NCBI GenBank assembly: GCA_017469845.1
Contig: JAFUFP010000049.1
Coordinates: 62,001-126,000, forward strand
Source: Bacteroidales bacterium
GTDB lineage: Bacteria; Bacteroidota; Bacteroidia; Bacteroidales; UBA932
Direction: 5' to 3'
DNA: 64,000 nucleotides
A model generated the notes under the pieces. That model did not search any database. It saw nothing but the letters and a program-made list of their open reading frames with translations, and was not told where the DNA came from. The translations under genes and the position numbers were made by a program. Every line of letters begins with the position of its first letter. The first letter of the stretch is position 1. Of this stretch, positions 1-9,524 are shown in pieces.

Positions 1-403
1 GGATTATGAACCGTTTGAGTGGCTGAAGGGCCATGTTGACGCATACGGCGTCCATCCGGTAGACGTGGTTGCTGACGGCGACGGCTCCCTTTTGCCGAAG
101 TGCCTTCCTGTAGGGACGGAGGTTTTTCTTGCCTTCGATCCTCAGTCCGAACTTCACCTTGTTCACAAGAGCCGCTCCGAACCACAGGACAAAGAATCCT
201 ATGAACCAGTTGAAACGGAACCCAAGGCTCCTGTCGATATACGGGTAGGAACTGTCGAAAGAGAATCCGCCCTCGACGTCATCGGGATTTTCCACTTCGA
301 CAAGACGTCTGAATGGATCGGTCGGGTATTCTGAGATGTCCTTCGGGATGAAGATGTCGTCTTCAATTCCGTACGGGCGGCCTTCAATGTTGCCTTGGGT
401 CAT
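1..403 (-). CDS. 1-acyl-glycerol-3-phosphate acyltransferase-like protein (PlsC family), N-terminal part
   Basis: The gene is read on the minus strand from an ATG at 401-403 and runs off the left edge, so only about 134 N-terminal residues are visible. The visible protein has a polar start, a hydrophobic segment around residues 64-80 (FNWFIGFFVLWFGAALV), and then SNHVYRMD. That last stretch matches the NHx4D acyltransferase motif, with His and Asp as the expected catalytic pair. Enzymes of this family move an acyl chain from acyl-CoA or acyl-ACP to lysophosphatidic acid or related lipids at the inner membrane. The acceptor cannot be told from this fragment; ornithine or glycine lipid acyltransferases are alternatives. 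A -7-like promoter lies somewhere in 404-567, but I could not place it firmly. Confidence 0.75.
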   Translation of the reverse strand, partial: MTQGNIEGRPYGIEDDIFIPKDISEYPTDPFRRLVEVENPDDVEGGFSFDSSYPYIDRSLGFRFNWFIGFFVLWFGAALVNKVKFGLRIEGKKNLRPYRKALRQKGAVAVSNHVYRMDAVCVNMALQPLKRFII

Positions 404-567
404 TTCTGAAAGTGAATTGATTGACGCAAATATAGCATTTTGTCTTCCTTTTGACAATATGAGGAGAGTTTTTGCACAAAAGGCTACGGTATCCCTCCCG
501 GGTGAGAAAGGAAAAGGTCCGCCCTCCCTAAAGAAAACGGACCCGTATCAATGAGTGGATAAGGACG

Positions 568-801
568 TCATTCGCTCACAACGATCCTCATCTTTCCGAG
601 GTTCGGGATGCAGGTGTAGGGAGTCTCCCTGTCACCTTTCCTTTCGGAGAATACCTTGACGGTGGGGAAGAAGGTGCCCGCCTTGTCGTAGGACACTTCG
701 GTATCGGATTCCATGTGAGCGCCGCCATTGCTTACGCTCGCCTTGGAAAGGTCGACGCGGATTCCGACGCCGCCGCGGATGCCATTGTCAGGGTGGGGCA
801 T
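568..801 (-). pseudogene. Probable C-terminal remnant of a secreted hydrolase
   Basis: A 77-residue reading frame from an ATG at 799-801 ends at a TGA at 568-570. Its text (DKAGTFFPTVKVFSERKGD, then TPYTCIPNLGKMRIVV) looks like the C-terminal tail of large secreted Bacteroidota esterase or hydrolase proteins, which end in a PTVR..S.R.GD...Y..IQNL.RVRVVV pattern. That resemblance is from memory. No catalytic part lies upstream: the frame runs straight into the promoter and start of the next, divergent gene. I read it as the stump of a deleted gene. It could instead be a small intact protein. No signal peptide is visible. Confidence 0.4.
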
Positions 802-854
802 CACTTTTGCTGAAAAAAGTTGTAAATTTGAAAATTCTGAAAAAATTCTTCTGA

Positions 855-1925
855 ATGGACATTTCATCAAAAGATTTTTCGCGTCTTGCCATGGGCAAGG
901 CCCGTACGGTGAAAAGCTATATCTGGATGGCCGCCTGCATCCTTCTGGTGGGCGTGAACATCGCGGCTTTCCTTCTGATGCCGCATCTGCTTTCGTCCGT
1001 TGCCATCATCCTGTCGAACGTCATCACCCTCATCATAGCCCTTCTTGCCTACAAGCCGGTCAACTCCCTTCTGCAGGATGCCCTTGTTGAGCGTCAGAAG
1101 GAACTCATCGAGAAACTGGAGAAGGACAAGGAACTTGAGCTGAAGGTGGAGAGGCTGGAAAGGGAGAACAGGGATCTTACCGACAAGCTTGATACGAAGA
1201 CTCAGACGTCTTCTCTTCCTACCGACATCGGATACACCTTCAAGCTCGAACAGCTCGAGTACACGAAGAAGGGCTATGTCGTCAAGGAGGAGGACCTTGA
1301 GACCCTTGATGACGGAATCTATCCCATTCCCCAGAAGAAGTTCGAAGCCTTCCTTTCCGAGCTTCTTTCCAAGGATCCCGGGCAGAAGAAGATCCTCTAC
1401 ATCCATAAGCACTACTACAAGGCTTCGATCGGAATCGATTTCGGTGAAATCATGTACGCAAGGGAAGAAGACCGCCTTCTTTTCTACGGGGTGGATTTCC
1501 GTAAGCTCCATGACATAAGCAGCGAACTTGACAAGGATCCCTTCGACATCGACCGCTGCGAGATCCTGAAGATTTCAGGGGACAGGACCGAGATAACGAA
1601 CGACAAGGATTACGAGGAGCTCAAGGAACTCTACCGTCAGGAGCAGACCGCCGAGGTGAAGGCGAGCATGGAGGAGGAGATGAACGGCATGTGCCGTCAG
1701 TACACCCTCGCCCTCCAAGGCAGCATCCGTGACCGTTTCGGCGAGGGGATAGATTTCGTGGATACGATAGAGGGTCACAGGGACGTGAACTGGTACACCC
1801 TCAAGGGAAGTTCCGACCCTCTCGTTAGGGAAGTCGCGGGAGCGATGCTGATGCTCACTTCGGTGATGAACAAGACCCGTGAAATCGGTGAAGGCGGAAT
1901 GCTCGAAAGTGTTGACAACCAGTAG
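855..1925 (+). CDS. Unknown membrane protein with coiled coil and cytoplasmic domain
   Basis: This 356-residue protein has two adjacent hydrophobic segments (about 22-42 and 46-66) forming a hairpin in the inner membrane. A charged heptad-rich coiled coil follows at about 78-115 (VERQKELIEKLEKDKELELKVERLERENRDL is its core). The remaining roughly 240 residues are soluble and without a motif I recognise. The topology puts both the coiled coil and the C-terminal domain in the cytoplasm. A TAAATTTG -7 element at 823-830 lies 24 nt before the ATG. The downstream thioesterase starts 40 nt after the stop and may be cotranscribed. I cannot assign a function. Confidence 0.8.
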   Translation: MDISSKDFSRLAMGKARTVKSYIWMAACILLVGVNIAAFLLMPHLLSSVAIILSNVITLIIALLAYKPVNSLLQDALVERQKELIEKLEKDKELELKVERLERENRDLTDKLDTKTQTSSLPTDIGYTFKLEQLEYTKKGYVVKEEDLETLDDGIYPIPQKKFEAFLSELLSKDPGQKKILYIHKHYYKASIGIDFGEIMYAREEDRLLFYGVDFRKLHDISSELDKDPFDIDRCEILKISGDRTEITNDKDYEELKELYRQEQTAEVKASMEEEMNGMCRQYTLALQGSIRDRFGEGIDFVDTIEGHRDVNWYTLKGSSDPLVREVAGAMLMLTSVMNKTREIGEGGMLESVDNQ

Positions 1926-1965
1926 GGAAGAAGAGTTCCGGAAGAAAAGAAACAATTCAACATAT

Positions 1966-2355
1966 ATGCTTGAAACAGGAATAAAAGGATACAGGGAAGC
2001 CGTCGTCGAAGAACACCAGACGGCCACCCATATCGACAGCGGAAACGTCAGGGTGTTCGCGACGGCGATGATGATCGCCATGATGGAGAAGACCTGCCTC
2101 GAGAGCGTGAGGCCTTTCCTTGAGGAAGGCCAGGATACAGTCGGGACACATGTCGACGTGTCGCACTGCTCGGCCACTCCCGTGGGGATGAAAGTCCATG
2201 CGGAAAGCACCCTCGTTGAGATTGACCGCAGGCGCCTCCGCTTCAAAGTCGCGGCTTACGACGAAGTGGGCCTCATAGGGGAAGGATACCATGAAAGGTT
2301 CATAATCGACAAGGAGAAGTTCCTTTCCAAGACGGCTTCCAAAGGACAGAAATAG
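1966..2355 (+). CDS. FlK-like hotdog-fold thioesterase
   Basis: This 129-residue protein resembles the fluoroacetyl-CoA thioesterase (FlK)-like group of hotdog enzymes, which hydrolyse short acyl-CoA thioesters. Visible family features are a FATAMMIAMMEKT helix carrying the usual Glu, and VGTHVDVSHCSATPVG, which supplies the conserved His and the hotdog central strand. The ATG at 1966 is chosen because it gives the family-typical short N-terminus; an upstream in-frame start would overlap the end of the preceding gene. The natural substrate is unknown. A housekeeping role removing unwanted acyl-CoAs is more likely than fluoroacetate resistance. Confidence 0.75.
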   Translation: MLETGIKGYREAVVEEHQTATHIDSGNVRVFATAMMIAMMEKTCLESVRPFLEEGQDTVGTHVDVSHCSATPVGMKVHAESTLVEIDRRRLRFKVAAYDEVGLIGEGYHERFIIDKEKFLSKTASKGQK

Positions 2356-2397
2356 TCTGCCTCAAACATTCAGTCAGAAATTCATTCATATCCTCAG

Positions 2398-4491
2398 ATG
2401 GAAAATTACGGATTCATAAGAGTGGCCGCATGTTCACCCAGAGTGAAGGTGGCGGATGTGGCCTACAACACGGCGGAGATCCTTTCCGCCATAACCGATG
2501 CCGAAAACAGGAAAGTATCGCTTCTGGTTTTCCCCGAACTCAGCGTGACGGGATATACCTGCGGCGACCTTTTCAGCCAGGACCTCCTCATAGCCGAGGC
2601 GGAGAAGGCGATCGCGACGATCAGGACCCACACCAGGGCCAAGGAAGTGACTGTCGTGGTCGGAGTGCCGGTAAGGCATCTGGACCGCCTTTACAACTGT
2701 GCCGCCGTCATCCGGAACGGGATGCTCCGCGGACTTGTCCCCAAGGTTTACGTCCCCAACTACGGGGAGTTCTATGAATCCAGGTGGTTCTCTTCGGGAG
2801 CGGATTTCCTTTCTCCGGGAAACGTCTCCACAGGGAATTTCCATGACGACGGGAAGGACTACTACCGTGAAGGCACGCCCTGCACGATGAAGTATGCCGG
2901 ATTCCGGACGACTATCTCTCCGAACCAGATATTCTCGATAGGGGAGGCGACCTTCGCCGTGGAGATATGCGAGGACCTCTGGATGCCTGTACCTCCTTCG
3001 TCGTTCCATGCCCTCGGTGGAGCAAGGATTATAGTGAACCCTTCGGCAAGCAATGAGGTCCTTCTCAAACACGCTTACCGCAAGGCCCTTGTGGCCAACC
3101 AGTCGGCAAGGACGATAAGCGGATACATCTACTGTTCCGCTTCCTACGGTGAATCCACACAGGATATGGTGTTCGCGGGTTCTTCGATGATCTGCGAGAA
3201 CGGGTCGTTCCTCGCCGAAAGCGAAAGGTTCTCGACGAAGACCCAAATGATACTCGCCGACCTCGACATGGAGAAACTCTCCATCCTCCGTCAGAGGGAG
3301 ACGACCTTCTCGGCCATAATACCCGACGGAAGGACTTCTTCCGACATGCGCCGCCGCTACGGCATAGTGGATCTCGGCAAAGCCGCTTCGACTTCATTCG
3401 ACGGAGAACTCCTGCGAAACATAGAACCCCATCCCTTCGTTCCCGGAGGAGACCCTTCAGAAATTGACCGTAGGGCCAAGGAAATCACTTCGATCCAGGT
3501 CCTCGGACTCATGTCAAGGCTCGAGCACATCGGCTGCAAGACCGCCGTCATCGGAATTTCCGGAGGACTGGACAGCACTCTCGCTCTCCTTGTCACAGTC
3601 TTGGCATTCGACCGCCTCGGATATGACCGCAAAGGCATCATCGGTATAACGATGCCGGGCTTCGGTACTACCGACCGAACCCACAGCAACGCCGTCGACC
3701 TCATGACCGCTCTCGGAGTCACCCGGAGGGAGATTTCGATAGTACCTGCAGTGAAGGTGCACTTCGAGGATATCGGGCAGGACCTCTCGGTCCACGACGT
3801 CACCTACGAGAACAGCCAGGCCAGGGAAAGGACGCAGATCCTTATGGATGTGGCGAACAAGGAGAACGGACTTGTCGTCGGAACGGGAGACCTTTCGGAA
3901 CTCGCCCTCGGTTGGGCCACCTACAACGGAGACCATATGTCAATGTACGGAGTAAACGCCTCCATCCCGAAGACGCTTGTGAAGTACCTCGTGAAGTGGG
4001 CCGCGGAGAATAATTTCGGTGAAGCTCTCGCCGGGAAGAGAACGGCAAGGGAGATCCTTCTCGACGTCGTCGACACTCCTATCAGCCCCGAACTCACCCC
4101 CGCTGACGAGAAGGGACAGATCAAGCAGAAGACCGAGGATCTCGTGGGACCTTACGAGCTCCACGACTTCTTCCTCTACAACATGTTCCGCTTCGGATAC
4201 TCTCCTTCGAAAATATACTTCCTCGCGAAGAAGGCCTTCCTCGGAAAGAGGGCGGACGCTTCCGTTTTCGTGGGACCGGAAGGAAAGTCCAACGAATATG
4301 ACAAGGAAACGATCCTCAAGTGGCTCAGGAAGTTCTACTGGAGATTCTTCAGCCAGCAGTTCAAGCGCTCCTGTCTTCCCGACGGACCGAAGGTCGGTTC
4401 GGTGTCCCTCTCTCCCAGAGGTGACCTCAGGATGCCTTCAGATGCGAAAGTAGCGCTGTGGATCTCCGACCTGGACAAGATAAAGGACTGA
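2398..4491 (+). CDS. nadE: Glutamine-dependent NAD+ synthetase
   Basis: This 697-residue two-domain enzyme makes NAD+ from nicotinate adenine dinucleotide, ATP and glutamine in the cytosol, the last step of NAD synthesis. The N-terminal nitrilase-type glutaminase domain (about 1-300) carries the catalytic triad Glu47 (FPELSVTGY), Lys116 (PKVYVPNYGEF) and Cys191 (EICEDLW). The C-terminal synthetase domain has the PP-loop SGGLDS at 388-393. GTGDLSELALGW and the ATYNGDHMSMYGVNASIPKT region are also typical. Length fits the long glutamine-dependent class rather than the short ammonia-dependent one. It ends in a strong bidirectional terminator shared with the convergent nucleoside phosphorylase gene. 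Confidence 0.96.
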   Translation: MENYGFIRVAACSPRVKVADVAYNTAEILSAITDAENRKVSLLVFPELSVTGYTCGDLFSQDLLIAEAEKAIATIRTHTRAKEVTVVVGVPVRHLDRLYNCAAVIRNGMLRGLVPKVYVPNYGEFYESRWFSSGADFLSPGNVSTGNFHDDGKDYYREGTPCTMKYAGFRTTISPNQIFSIGEATFAVEICEDLWMPVPPSSFHALGGARIIVNPSASNEVLLKHAYRKALVANQSARTISGYIYCSASYGESTQDMVFAGSSMICENGSFLAESERFSTKTQMILADLDMEKLSILRQRETTFSAIIPDGRTSSDMRRRYGIVDLGKAASTSFDGELLRNIEPHPFVPGGDPSEIDRRAKEITSIQVLGLMSRLEHIGCKTAVIGISGGLDSTLALLVTVLAFDRLGYDRKGIIGITMPGFGTTDRTHSNAVDLMTALGVTRREISIVPAVKVHFEDIGQDLSVHDVTYENSQARERTQILMDVANKENGLVVGTGDLSELALGWATYNGDHMSMYGVNASIPKTLVKYLVKWAAENNFGEALAGKRTAREILLDVVDTPISPELTPADEKGQIKQKTEDLVGPYELHDFFLYNMFRFGYSPSKIYFLAKKAFLGKRADASVFVGPEGKSNEYDKETILKWLRKFYWRFFSQQFKRSCLPDGPKVGSVSLSPRGDLRMPSDAKVALWISDLDKIKD

Positions 4492-4511
4492 GGCCGGGGT
4501 GACAATTCCCC

Positions 4512-4556
4512 ACACACAGAACAGGCTGACCGCCAAGGCCAGCCTGTTCTGTGTGT
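4512..4556. terminator. Bidirectional hairpin terminator between nadE and the PNP gene
   Basis: A 17-bp perfect inverted repeat (4512-4528 with 4540-4556) has an 11-nt loop. It sits 20 nt after the nadE stop and 25 nt after the stop of the convergent purine nucleoside phosphorylase gene. The U-tract is weak on both sides. Confidence 0.8.
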
Positions 4557-4581
4557 AAATCCGTGTAAGGGTTTCCGGACG

Positions 4582-5418
4582 CTACTGGATGTTTTCCAGC
4601 ATCTTGATGAAAAGGGTGCACATCTTGTGCGCAGCCGCGTCGGCTGTTTTCACGACGTCGTCCCCGTCGTTCACGAAATCGTCCGCATAGTCGTCGTGGG
4701 CCTCGTTCGTAATGACCGACACTCCGAATACGGGAATGCCGCTGTGCCTTGCGGTGATGACTTCGGGGATGGTGGACATTCCGGTGGCGTCACCTCCGAC
4801 GATCCTTATGAACTTGTATTCGTGGGGAGTTTCATATGTGGGGCCGGTTCCTCCGTAATATGTGCCTTCCTTCACGGGGATGCCTTCTTCGGCCGCGAGA
4901 CGTTTGGCCAGCTTAATGAGGCCAAGGTCGTACGGACGGGTCATGTCCGGGAAGCGGGGACCGAATTCATCCATGTTGGGACCGATGAGGGGATTGGGCA
5001 TCATGTTGATGTGGTCCCTTATTATCATGAGGTCTCCCACATGGAAGTCGAAGTTTACTCCTCCGGCGGCGTTCGAGACGAAAAGGTACTTGATGCCGAG
5101 AAGAACCATCACCCTCGTGGGGAGAGTGACCAGGTCCATCGGGTATCCTTCATAGTAGTGGATCCTTCCCTGCATGGCGATGACGGTCTTTCCGCCGAGC
5201 TGCCCGATTATGAAGTTCCCCTTGTGCCCTATGGCAGTCGACACCGGGAATCCGGGTATCTCCTTGTAGGGGATCGTGACGGGTGATTCTATGAAGTCCG
5301 TGAGCCTTCCCAGGCCGCTGCCCAGGATGATTCCCACACGGGGCTGCAGATTGTTTTCGTCGAGGATTTTCTTGACGTAGTCCGCCGCTTTGTGAATTCT
5401 TTCAACTCTAGGGTCCAT
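4582..5418 (-). CDS. Purine nucleoside phosphorylase
   Basis: This 278-residue enzyme is of the trimeric PNP/MTAP family and splits purine nucleosides with phosphate into base and ribose-1-phosphate. Typical stretches are [11 protein letters not shown] near 31, [40 protein letters not shown] and [18 protein letters not shown]. The last includes the substrate-contacting Met and the residues that fix 6-oxopurine preference. The gene starts 28 nt after the end of the MTA/SAH deaminase gene, on the same strand. The pair therefore forms a plausible route: adenosine or methylthioadenosine to inosine or methylthioinosine, then hypoxanthine plus sugar phosphate. I would call it inosine/guanosine phosphorylase, with methylthioinosine a possible substrate. 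Confidence 0.92.
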   Translation of the reverse strand: MDPRVERIHKAADYVKKILDENNLQPRVGIILGSGLGRLTDFIESPVTIPYKEIPGFPVSTAIGHKGNFIIGQLGGKTVIAMQGRIHYYEGYPMDLVTLPTRVMVLLGIKYLFVSNAAGGVNFDFHVGDLMIIRDHINMMPNPLIGPNMDEFGPRFPDMTRPYDLGLIKLAKRLAAEEGIPVKEGTYYGGTGPTYETPHEYKFIRIVGGDATGMSTIPEVITARHSGIPVFGVSVITNEAHDDYADDFVNDGDDVVKTADAAAHKMCTLFIKMLENIQ

Positions 5419-5446
5419 ATCTCGATGTTTTTTTCGTTTTCGGTAG

Positions 5447-6751
5447 TTATTCGGAAATCTGCCTTATCATCTTCCTGGCCTGGCGCAGGATGTCCTTTTC
5501 TTCAAGGATCTTCCTTTCCCGCATGACGAACTTGCCGTTCACCATGACGGATTCTATGCAGTCGCTGTGGGCCGAATAGATGAAATTCGCGAGGAATGAT
5601 CCCGGGGAGAGGAAGAACGACGAGTCGGTGTCGATGATCAGGATGTCCGCGGCCTTGCCTTCGGCGATTTCTCCGGTATTGATCCTGAGGGCTTTCGCGG
5701 CATTGACCGTGGCGCACTTCAGAAGTTCGTCCAGAGGCCATGCCTTGGGGTCGTTCCTCCATGCCTTCTGGATGACCGCAGCGGTTTTCATCGCTTCGAG
5801 GATGTCGAGGTTGTTCGATGATGCGCAGCCGTCGGTTCCGATGCACACGTTCGCTCCGGCATCCCTTAGTTCGTTGTAGCGGAACTTGTATCCGGAAGCG
5901 AGTTTCGTGTTGGAGAGAATGTTGTGCACGCAGTTGACTTTCCTTTCTCCGAGGATGCGTATGTCGTTGTCACTGAGCCAAAGGGAGTGGGCCGCTATGG
6001 TCCTTGAATCCAGTACTCCGAGTCTGTCCAGATACTCCACGGGCGAAAGTCCTCCGTGTGCTTCCATGCAGTCGTGGACCTCTTTTTGGGTTTCGCAGAG
6101 GTGGATGTGCAGGAGAAGGTCATGTTTCTTGGCGAACTCCGACGCCCAGAGGATCATCTCCTCGCTGACCGAGTATACGGCGTGGAAGGCGACGCTGAAA
6201 ATCGCGTCGTCGTTCCATTTGAGGGAGGCCTCGTACATCCTTTCGCACTGGCCCTTCTGGCGCGAAGCTTCGGAAGGGTCGCTCTTGTCCAGGACAACGT
6301 ATGATATCACCGGACGGATGCCCACCTCCTTGGCCGCCACCTTGGCGTGGGTGGGGGACCAGTACTGGTCGTTGAATGTCGTTGTTCCGGTCTTGAGCAT
6401 CTCGATGGCCGCCACCTTTGTTCCCCAGTAAACGAAATCGGAGTCGATGTTGGCCTCGATCTTCCAGATGGCGTCGAGCCAGTCCTGGAAGACCACGTCT
6501 TCCTCTATACCCCTCATCAGGGACATCGCGGCATGCGTATGCATGTTGATGAGTCCCGGCATCGCGGTTTTTCCGTAGCAGTCCACGACTTCCGCATTGT
6601 GGGTAACGAAGGGTGCGTCCCCTTCATTCTGCATGAGTTCCTGGAGATGCCCGGAAGGAAGGATTTTGCGGATAATCCCGTCCGAAACGATGATGTCCGT
6701 AGGCTTATCGTCCAGAGTGATGTTTTTGAGGATTATGCTGTCCTTTGCCAT
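5447..6751 (-). CDS. mtaD: 5-methylthioadenosine / S-adenosylhomocysteine deaminase-like amidohydrolase
   Basis: This 434-residue metal-dependent amidohydrolase is of the MtaD/TrzN-like group, which deaminates methylthioadenosine, S-adenosylhomocysteine or adenosine. The metal-binding HTH motif is at residues 71-73 ([12 protein letters not shown]). Later family marks are the [11 protein letters not shown]is, [11 protein letters not shown] and [15 protein letters not shown] with the metal Asp. The C-terminus returns to the composite beta-sandwich ([17 protein letters not shown]). A TATCTTTG -7 element at 6874-6881 (minus strand) suggests its own promoter with a leader of about 110 nt. It is cotranscribed with the phosphorylase gene 28 nt downstream. 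Confidence 0.88.
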   Translation of the reverse strand: MAKDSIILKNITLDDKPTDIIVSDGIIRKILPSGHLQELMQNEGDAPFVTHNAEVVDCYGKTAMPGLINMHTHAAMSLMRGIEEDVVFQDWLDAIWKIEANIDSDFVYWGTKVAAIEMLKTGTTTFNDQYWSPTHAKVAAKEVGIRPVISYVVLDKSDPSEASRQKGQCERMYEASLKWNDDAIFSVAFHAVYSVSEEMILWASEFAKKHDLLLHIHLCETQKEVHDCMEAHGGLSPVEYLDRLGVLDSRTIAAHSLWLSDNDIRILGERKVNCVHNILSNTKLASGYKFRYNELRDAGANVCIGTDGCASSNNLDILEAMKTAAVIQKAWRNDPKAWPLDELLKCATVNAAKALRINTGEIAEGKAADILIIDTDSSFFLSPGSFLANFIYSAHSDCIESVMVNGKFVMRERKILEEKDILRQARKMIRQISE

Positions 6752-6897
6752 ATGTTATGGAATGTTTGACCGGAACGGTCGTCGTCCCTTCGGGGGAACA
6801 ATCCCGTGTTTCCGGCCTTCGTTAATGGTTTTCGTGTCAATTTCTTCATCCGGTGTGGTCAGCCGGATGAATCCAAAGATAGCGAAAAATTACCAAT

Positions 6898-7956
6898 CTA
6901 CCCCTCCCTCGGACCGATTTTTTTGAGAACGTCTTCCAGGAAGTCGATGTCGGCGTCGGTGGTGGCCCAGCTCGTGGCGAATCTCACCACGGTCCTTCCG
7001 TCGGGAAGGGGTTCCCAGATTTCGTACTTCACGTACTCCGAAAGGGCGGCCATCTGTTCGTCGGTGAGGATGATGAACTGCTGGTTGGTGGGGGAGTCCA
7101 TATGGAGAGGGTATCCGTATTTGCGGAAGATCCATTTCATCAGTATCGCCCTTTTGACGGCGCCTTCGGCGATTTTGAGGTACAGACCGTCGGTGAAAAG
7201 GGTGTCGAACTGTATTCCCGGCAGTCTTCCCTTTGCGAAGAGGGCTCCGTGCTGCTTCACCATCGTGAAGAAATGGTTCGGAGCGCCGTGGTGGGGGAAT
7301 ACCACAGCTTCGCCGCAGAGGGCTCCCACCTTGGTGCCTCCGAAGTAGAACACTTCGCACAGGCCCTTGAGGTCCGTTATGGTGATGTCTCCGCCTTCAG
7401 CCTTGAGGCCGTAGCCCATTCTGGCTCCGTCGATGAAAAGGGGAATGGAGTAATCACGGCAGACCGAGTGGATGGCTTCGATTTCGGCCTTTGAATATAT
7501 GGTTCCGTATTCGGTGGGGAAGGAGATGTAGGCCATTCCGGGGAACACCATATGGTCATGGTTGCCGTCGTCGAAGAAGGCTTCAAGATAGGTGGAGAGG
7601 GTCTCCGCGTCCATCTTCCCGTCCTTTCCGGGGATGGTGAGGACCTTGTGGCCGGTGTATTCCACAGCTCCCGCTTCGTGGACCGCTATGTGTCCGGTCT
7701 GGACGGCCACGACTCCGTCAAAAGGCTTGAGCATTGTCGCGATGATGGTGGAATTGGTCTGCGTTCCACCGCCCAGGAAAAAGATGTCGGCATCGGGGTC
7801 GCCGATGGCTTCCCTTATCTTGGCTTTGGCGCTGTCTGAGAAGGTGTCGAAACCGTAACCGGGGCACTGCACCATGTTAGTTTCGATGAATCTTTCCAGA
7901 ATCCGGGGATGAGCACCCTCGGAGTAGTCACATACGAATGATTTTTTCGTTTCCAT
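6898..7956 (-). CDS. Low-specificity L-threonine aldolase-like PLP enzyme
   Basis: This 352-residue fold-type I PLP enzyme is of the threonine aldolase / beta-eliminating lyase family. It is expected to cleave threonine or allo-threonine to glycine and acetaldehyde. The cofactor Lys is 209 in YFGGTKVGAL. FIDGARMGYGL holds the Asp that pairs with the pyridine nitrogen, and GGGTQTNST the phosphate-binding loop. The ATG at 7954-7956 gives the family start METKKSFVCDYSEGAHP; the longer in-frame upstream start adds residues with no family likeness. It is monocistronic, with 146 nt to the next gene. Confidence 0.88.
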   Translation of the reverse strand: METKKSFVCDYSEGAHPRILERFIETNMVQCPGYGFDTFSDSAKAKIREAIGDPDADIFFLGGGTQTNSTIIATMLKPFDGVVAVQTGHIAVHEAGAVEYTGHKVLTIPGKDGKMDAETLSTYLEAFFDDGNHDHMVFPGMAYISFPTEYGTIYSKAEIEAIHSVCRDYSIPLFIDGARMGYGLKAEGGDITITDLKGLCEVFYFGGTKVGALCGEAVVFPHHGAPNHFFTMVKQHGALFAKGRLPGIQFDTLFTDGLYLKIAEGAVKRAILMKWIFRKYGYPLHMDSPTNQQFIILTDEQMAALSEYVKYEIWEPLPDGRTVVRFATSWATTDADIDFLEDVLKKIGPREG

Positions 7957-8099
7957 TTTATGCTGTTTGTCCGTTTCAAAGGCCCTTTCGGGCAAATTCG
8001 CGGCAAGATATCCAAAAAATCCCGTCCTTGCAACAAGGGGGAGATTTTTCGGGGAAGGAAGAATTTTTATATTTTTGCTGAAATTTTCCGCTTTCAGGA

Positions 8100-9464
8100 A
8101 TGAGTACAGCGCAGCAGGAGGAGAAATACATGAGGATGACGACTTTTCCGGTCAAGAAGTTGGTCGGGGAGTTGGCCGTTCCTTCGATAGTGAGCATGCT
8201 GATTTCCAGCGTGTACAATATCGTGGATACCTTCTTTGTGGGTCATCTTGACACCCAGTCCACCGCTGCCCTCGGGATCGTCTTCTCCTACATGGCTTTC
8301 ATCCAGGCGATTGCTTTCTTCTTCGGACAGGGGGCGGGGAATTTCATCTCAAGGTCTCTTGGAAGCCGCAATGTCAAGGGAGCCGAGCAGATGGCGGCCG
8401 TGGGGTTCCTCTCGTCCGTTCTCACCGGCGTCGTCGTTGCGATAGTCGGGTTCATCTTCATGGATCCGCTCCTGGATTTTCTGGGATCGACTCCGACGGT
8501 TAAGCCTTTTGCGGCGGGGTATTTCAGATGGATTCTGGTGGGGACTCCCTTCATCATGGGATGCTTTTCCCTCAATAACCTCATGCGTCAGCAGGGGAAC
8601 GCCCTGATGGCGATGATAGGCATCGCCTCGGGAGCGGTCCTGAACATCGTTCTGGATCCGGTTCTCATCTATTGGGCGGGAATGGGGGTCGAAGGTGCCG
8701 GACTCGCTACGGCCGTTTCACAGGCGGTCGGTTTTGTGATAATGCTGTCCCTCACCGGAAAAAGGGGAGGGATACGGATCCATCCTTCGCTTTTCAAACC
8801 GAGGTGGCACCACTATGTCGAGATTGCGGCGGGAGGACTGCCGTCGCTCCTCCGTCAGGGACTCGGGGCGATTGCCGCGATATGCTTCAACCAGGTCGCC
8901 AGGAATTACGGCGACGAGGCGTTGGCGGCGTTTTCGGTAGTGTCGAGGGTGATGATGTTCGCGGCTTCCGCCATGATAGGCTACGGGCAGGGATTCCAAC
9001 CGGTGTGCGGGTTCAACTACGGGGCCCGTCTGTATGACAGGGTGCGGAAGGCATTCTGGCATTCGACCAGGGTGTCGACCCTATACTGCACGCTTCTGGC
9101 CATAGCGGGATATGTTTTCGCGCCGCAGATAATAGCCCTTTTCCGTGCGGACGACCCCGCCGTCATCCGGATCGGGGCGCAGGTTCTCCGTTACCAGTGC
9201 ATGGTCTTCCCGCTCATCGGGTTCATCGTGATGACCAACATGTACCTTCAGAATATCCGGAAGGTCGTTCCCGCCATCGTTTCCGCGGCACTTCGCAACG
9301 GTCTCGCTTTCATTCCGGCCCTGTACATCGGGCAGGCGGTGCTGGGGTTCACGGGAGTTGAACTTGCCCAGAGCATTTCCGACGTCGTCTCTTTCCTAAT
9401 CTCGGTGCCGCTGTGCCTGACGGCTCTCCGTTCCATGGGTAAAGACTCTTCCCGCATCGCATAG
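8100..9464 (+). CDS. MATE-family efflux transporter
   Basis: This 454-residue membrane protein has about 12 hydrophobic segments in two repeats. It is of the multidrug and toxin extrusion family, cation-coupled exporters of drugs or metabolites in the inner membrane. The N-terminal FPVKKLVGELAVPSIVSML and VYNIVDTFFVG are the usual first-helix signature, repeated later as GGLPSLLRQGLGAIAAICFNQ. GYGQGFQPVCGFNYGA is typical of Bacteroidota members. A TATTTTTG -7 element at 8070-8077 precedes the ATG by 22 nt. The substrate is unknown. It is convergent with the glutathione peroxidase gene. Confidence 0.9.
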   Translation: MSTAQQEEKYMRMTTFPVKKLVGELAVPSIVSMLISSVYNIVDTFFVGHLDTQSTAALGIVFSYMAFIQAIAFFFGQGAGNFISRSLGSRNVKGAEQMAAVGFLSSVLTGVVVAIVGFIFMDPLLDFLGSTPTVKPFAAGYFRWILVGTPFIMGCFSLNNLMRQQGNALMAMIGIASGAVLNIVLDPVLIYWAGMGVEGAGLATAVSQAVGFVIMLSLTGKRGGIRIHPSLFKPRWHHYVEIAAGGLPSLLRQGLGAIAAICFNQVARNYGDEALAAFSVVSRVMMFAASAMIGYGQGFQPVCGFNYGARLYDRVRKAFWHSTRVSTLYCTLLAIAGYVFAPQIIALFRADDPAVIRIGAQVLRYQCMVFPLIGFIVMTNMYLQNIRKVVPAIVSAALRNGLAFIPALYIGQAVLGFTGVELAQSISDVVSFLISVPLCLTALRSMGKDSSRIA

Positions 9465-9473
9465 ATACGAAAA

Positions 9474-9495
9474 GACCCGCCGCTGTCGGCAGGTC
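9474..9495. terminator. Convergent terminator between MATE and glutathione peroxidase genes
   Basis: The stem GACC-GCCG pairs with CGGC-GGTC with one mismatch on each side and a short loop. An A-rich run lies on one side and a T-rich run on the other, so it may act in both directions. It lies 9 nt after the MATE stop. Confidence 0.6.
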
Positions 9496-9524
9496 CTCTT
9501 TCCATTCGCTTGTAGGCGTCCTTT

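Noticed and set aside
867..1511. 214-codon minus-strand frame
   Set aside because: It is antisense to the coiled-coil membrane protein gene, whose protein has clear helices and composition; the antisense text is low-complexity.
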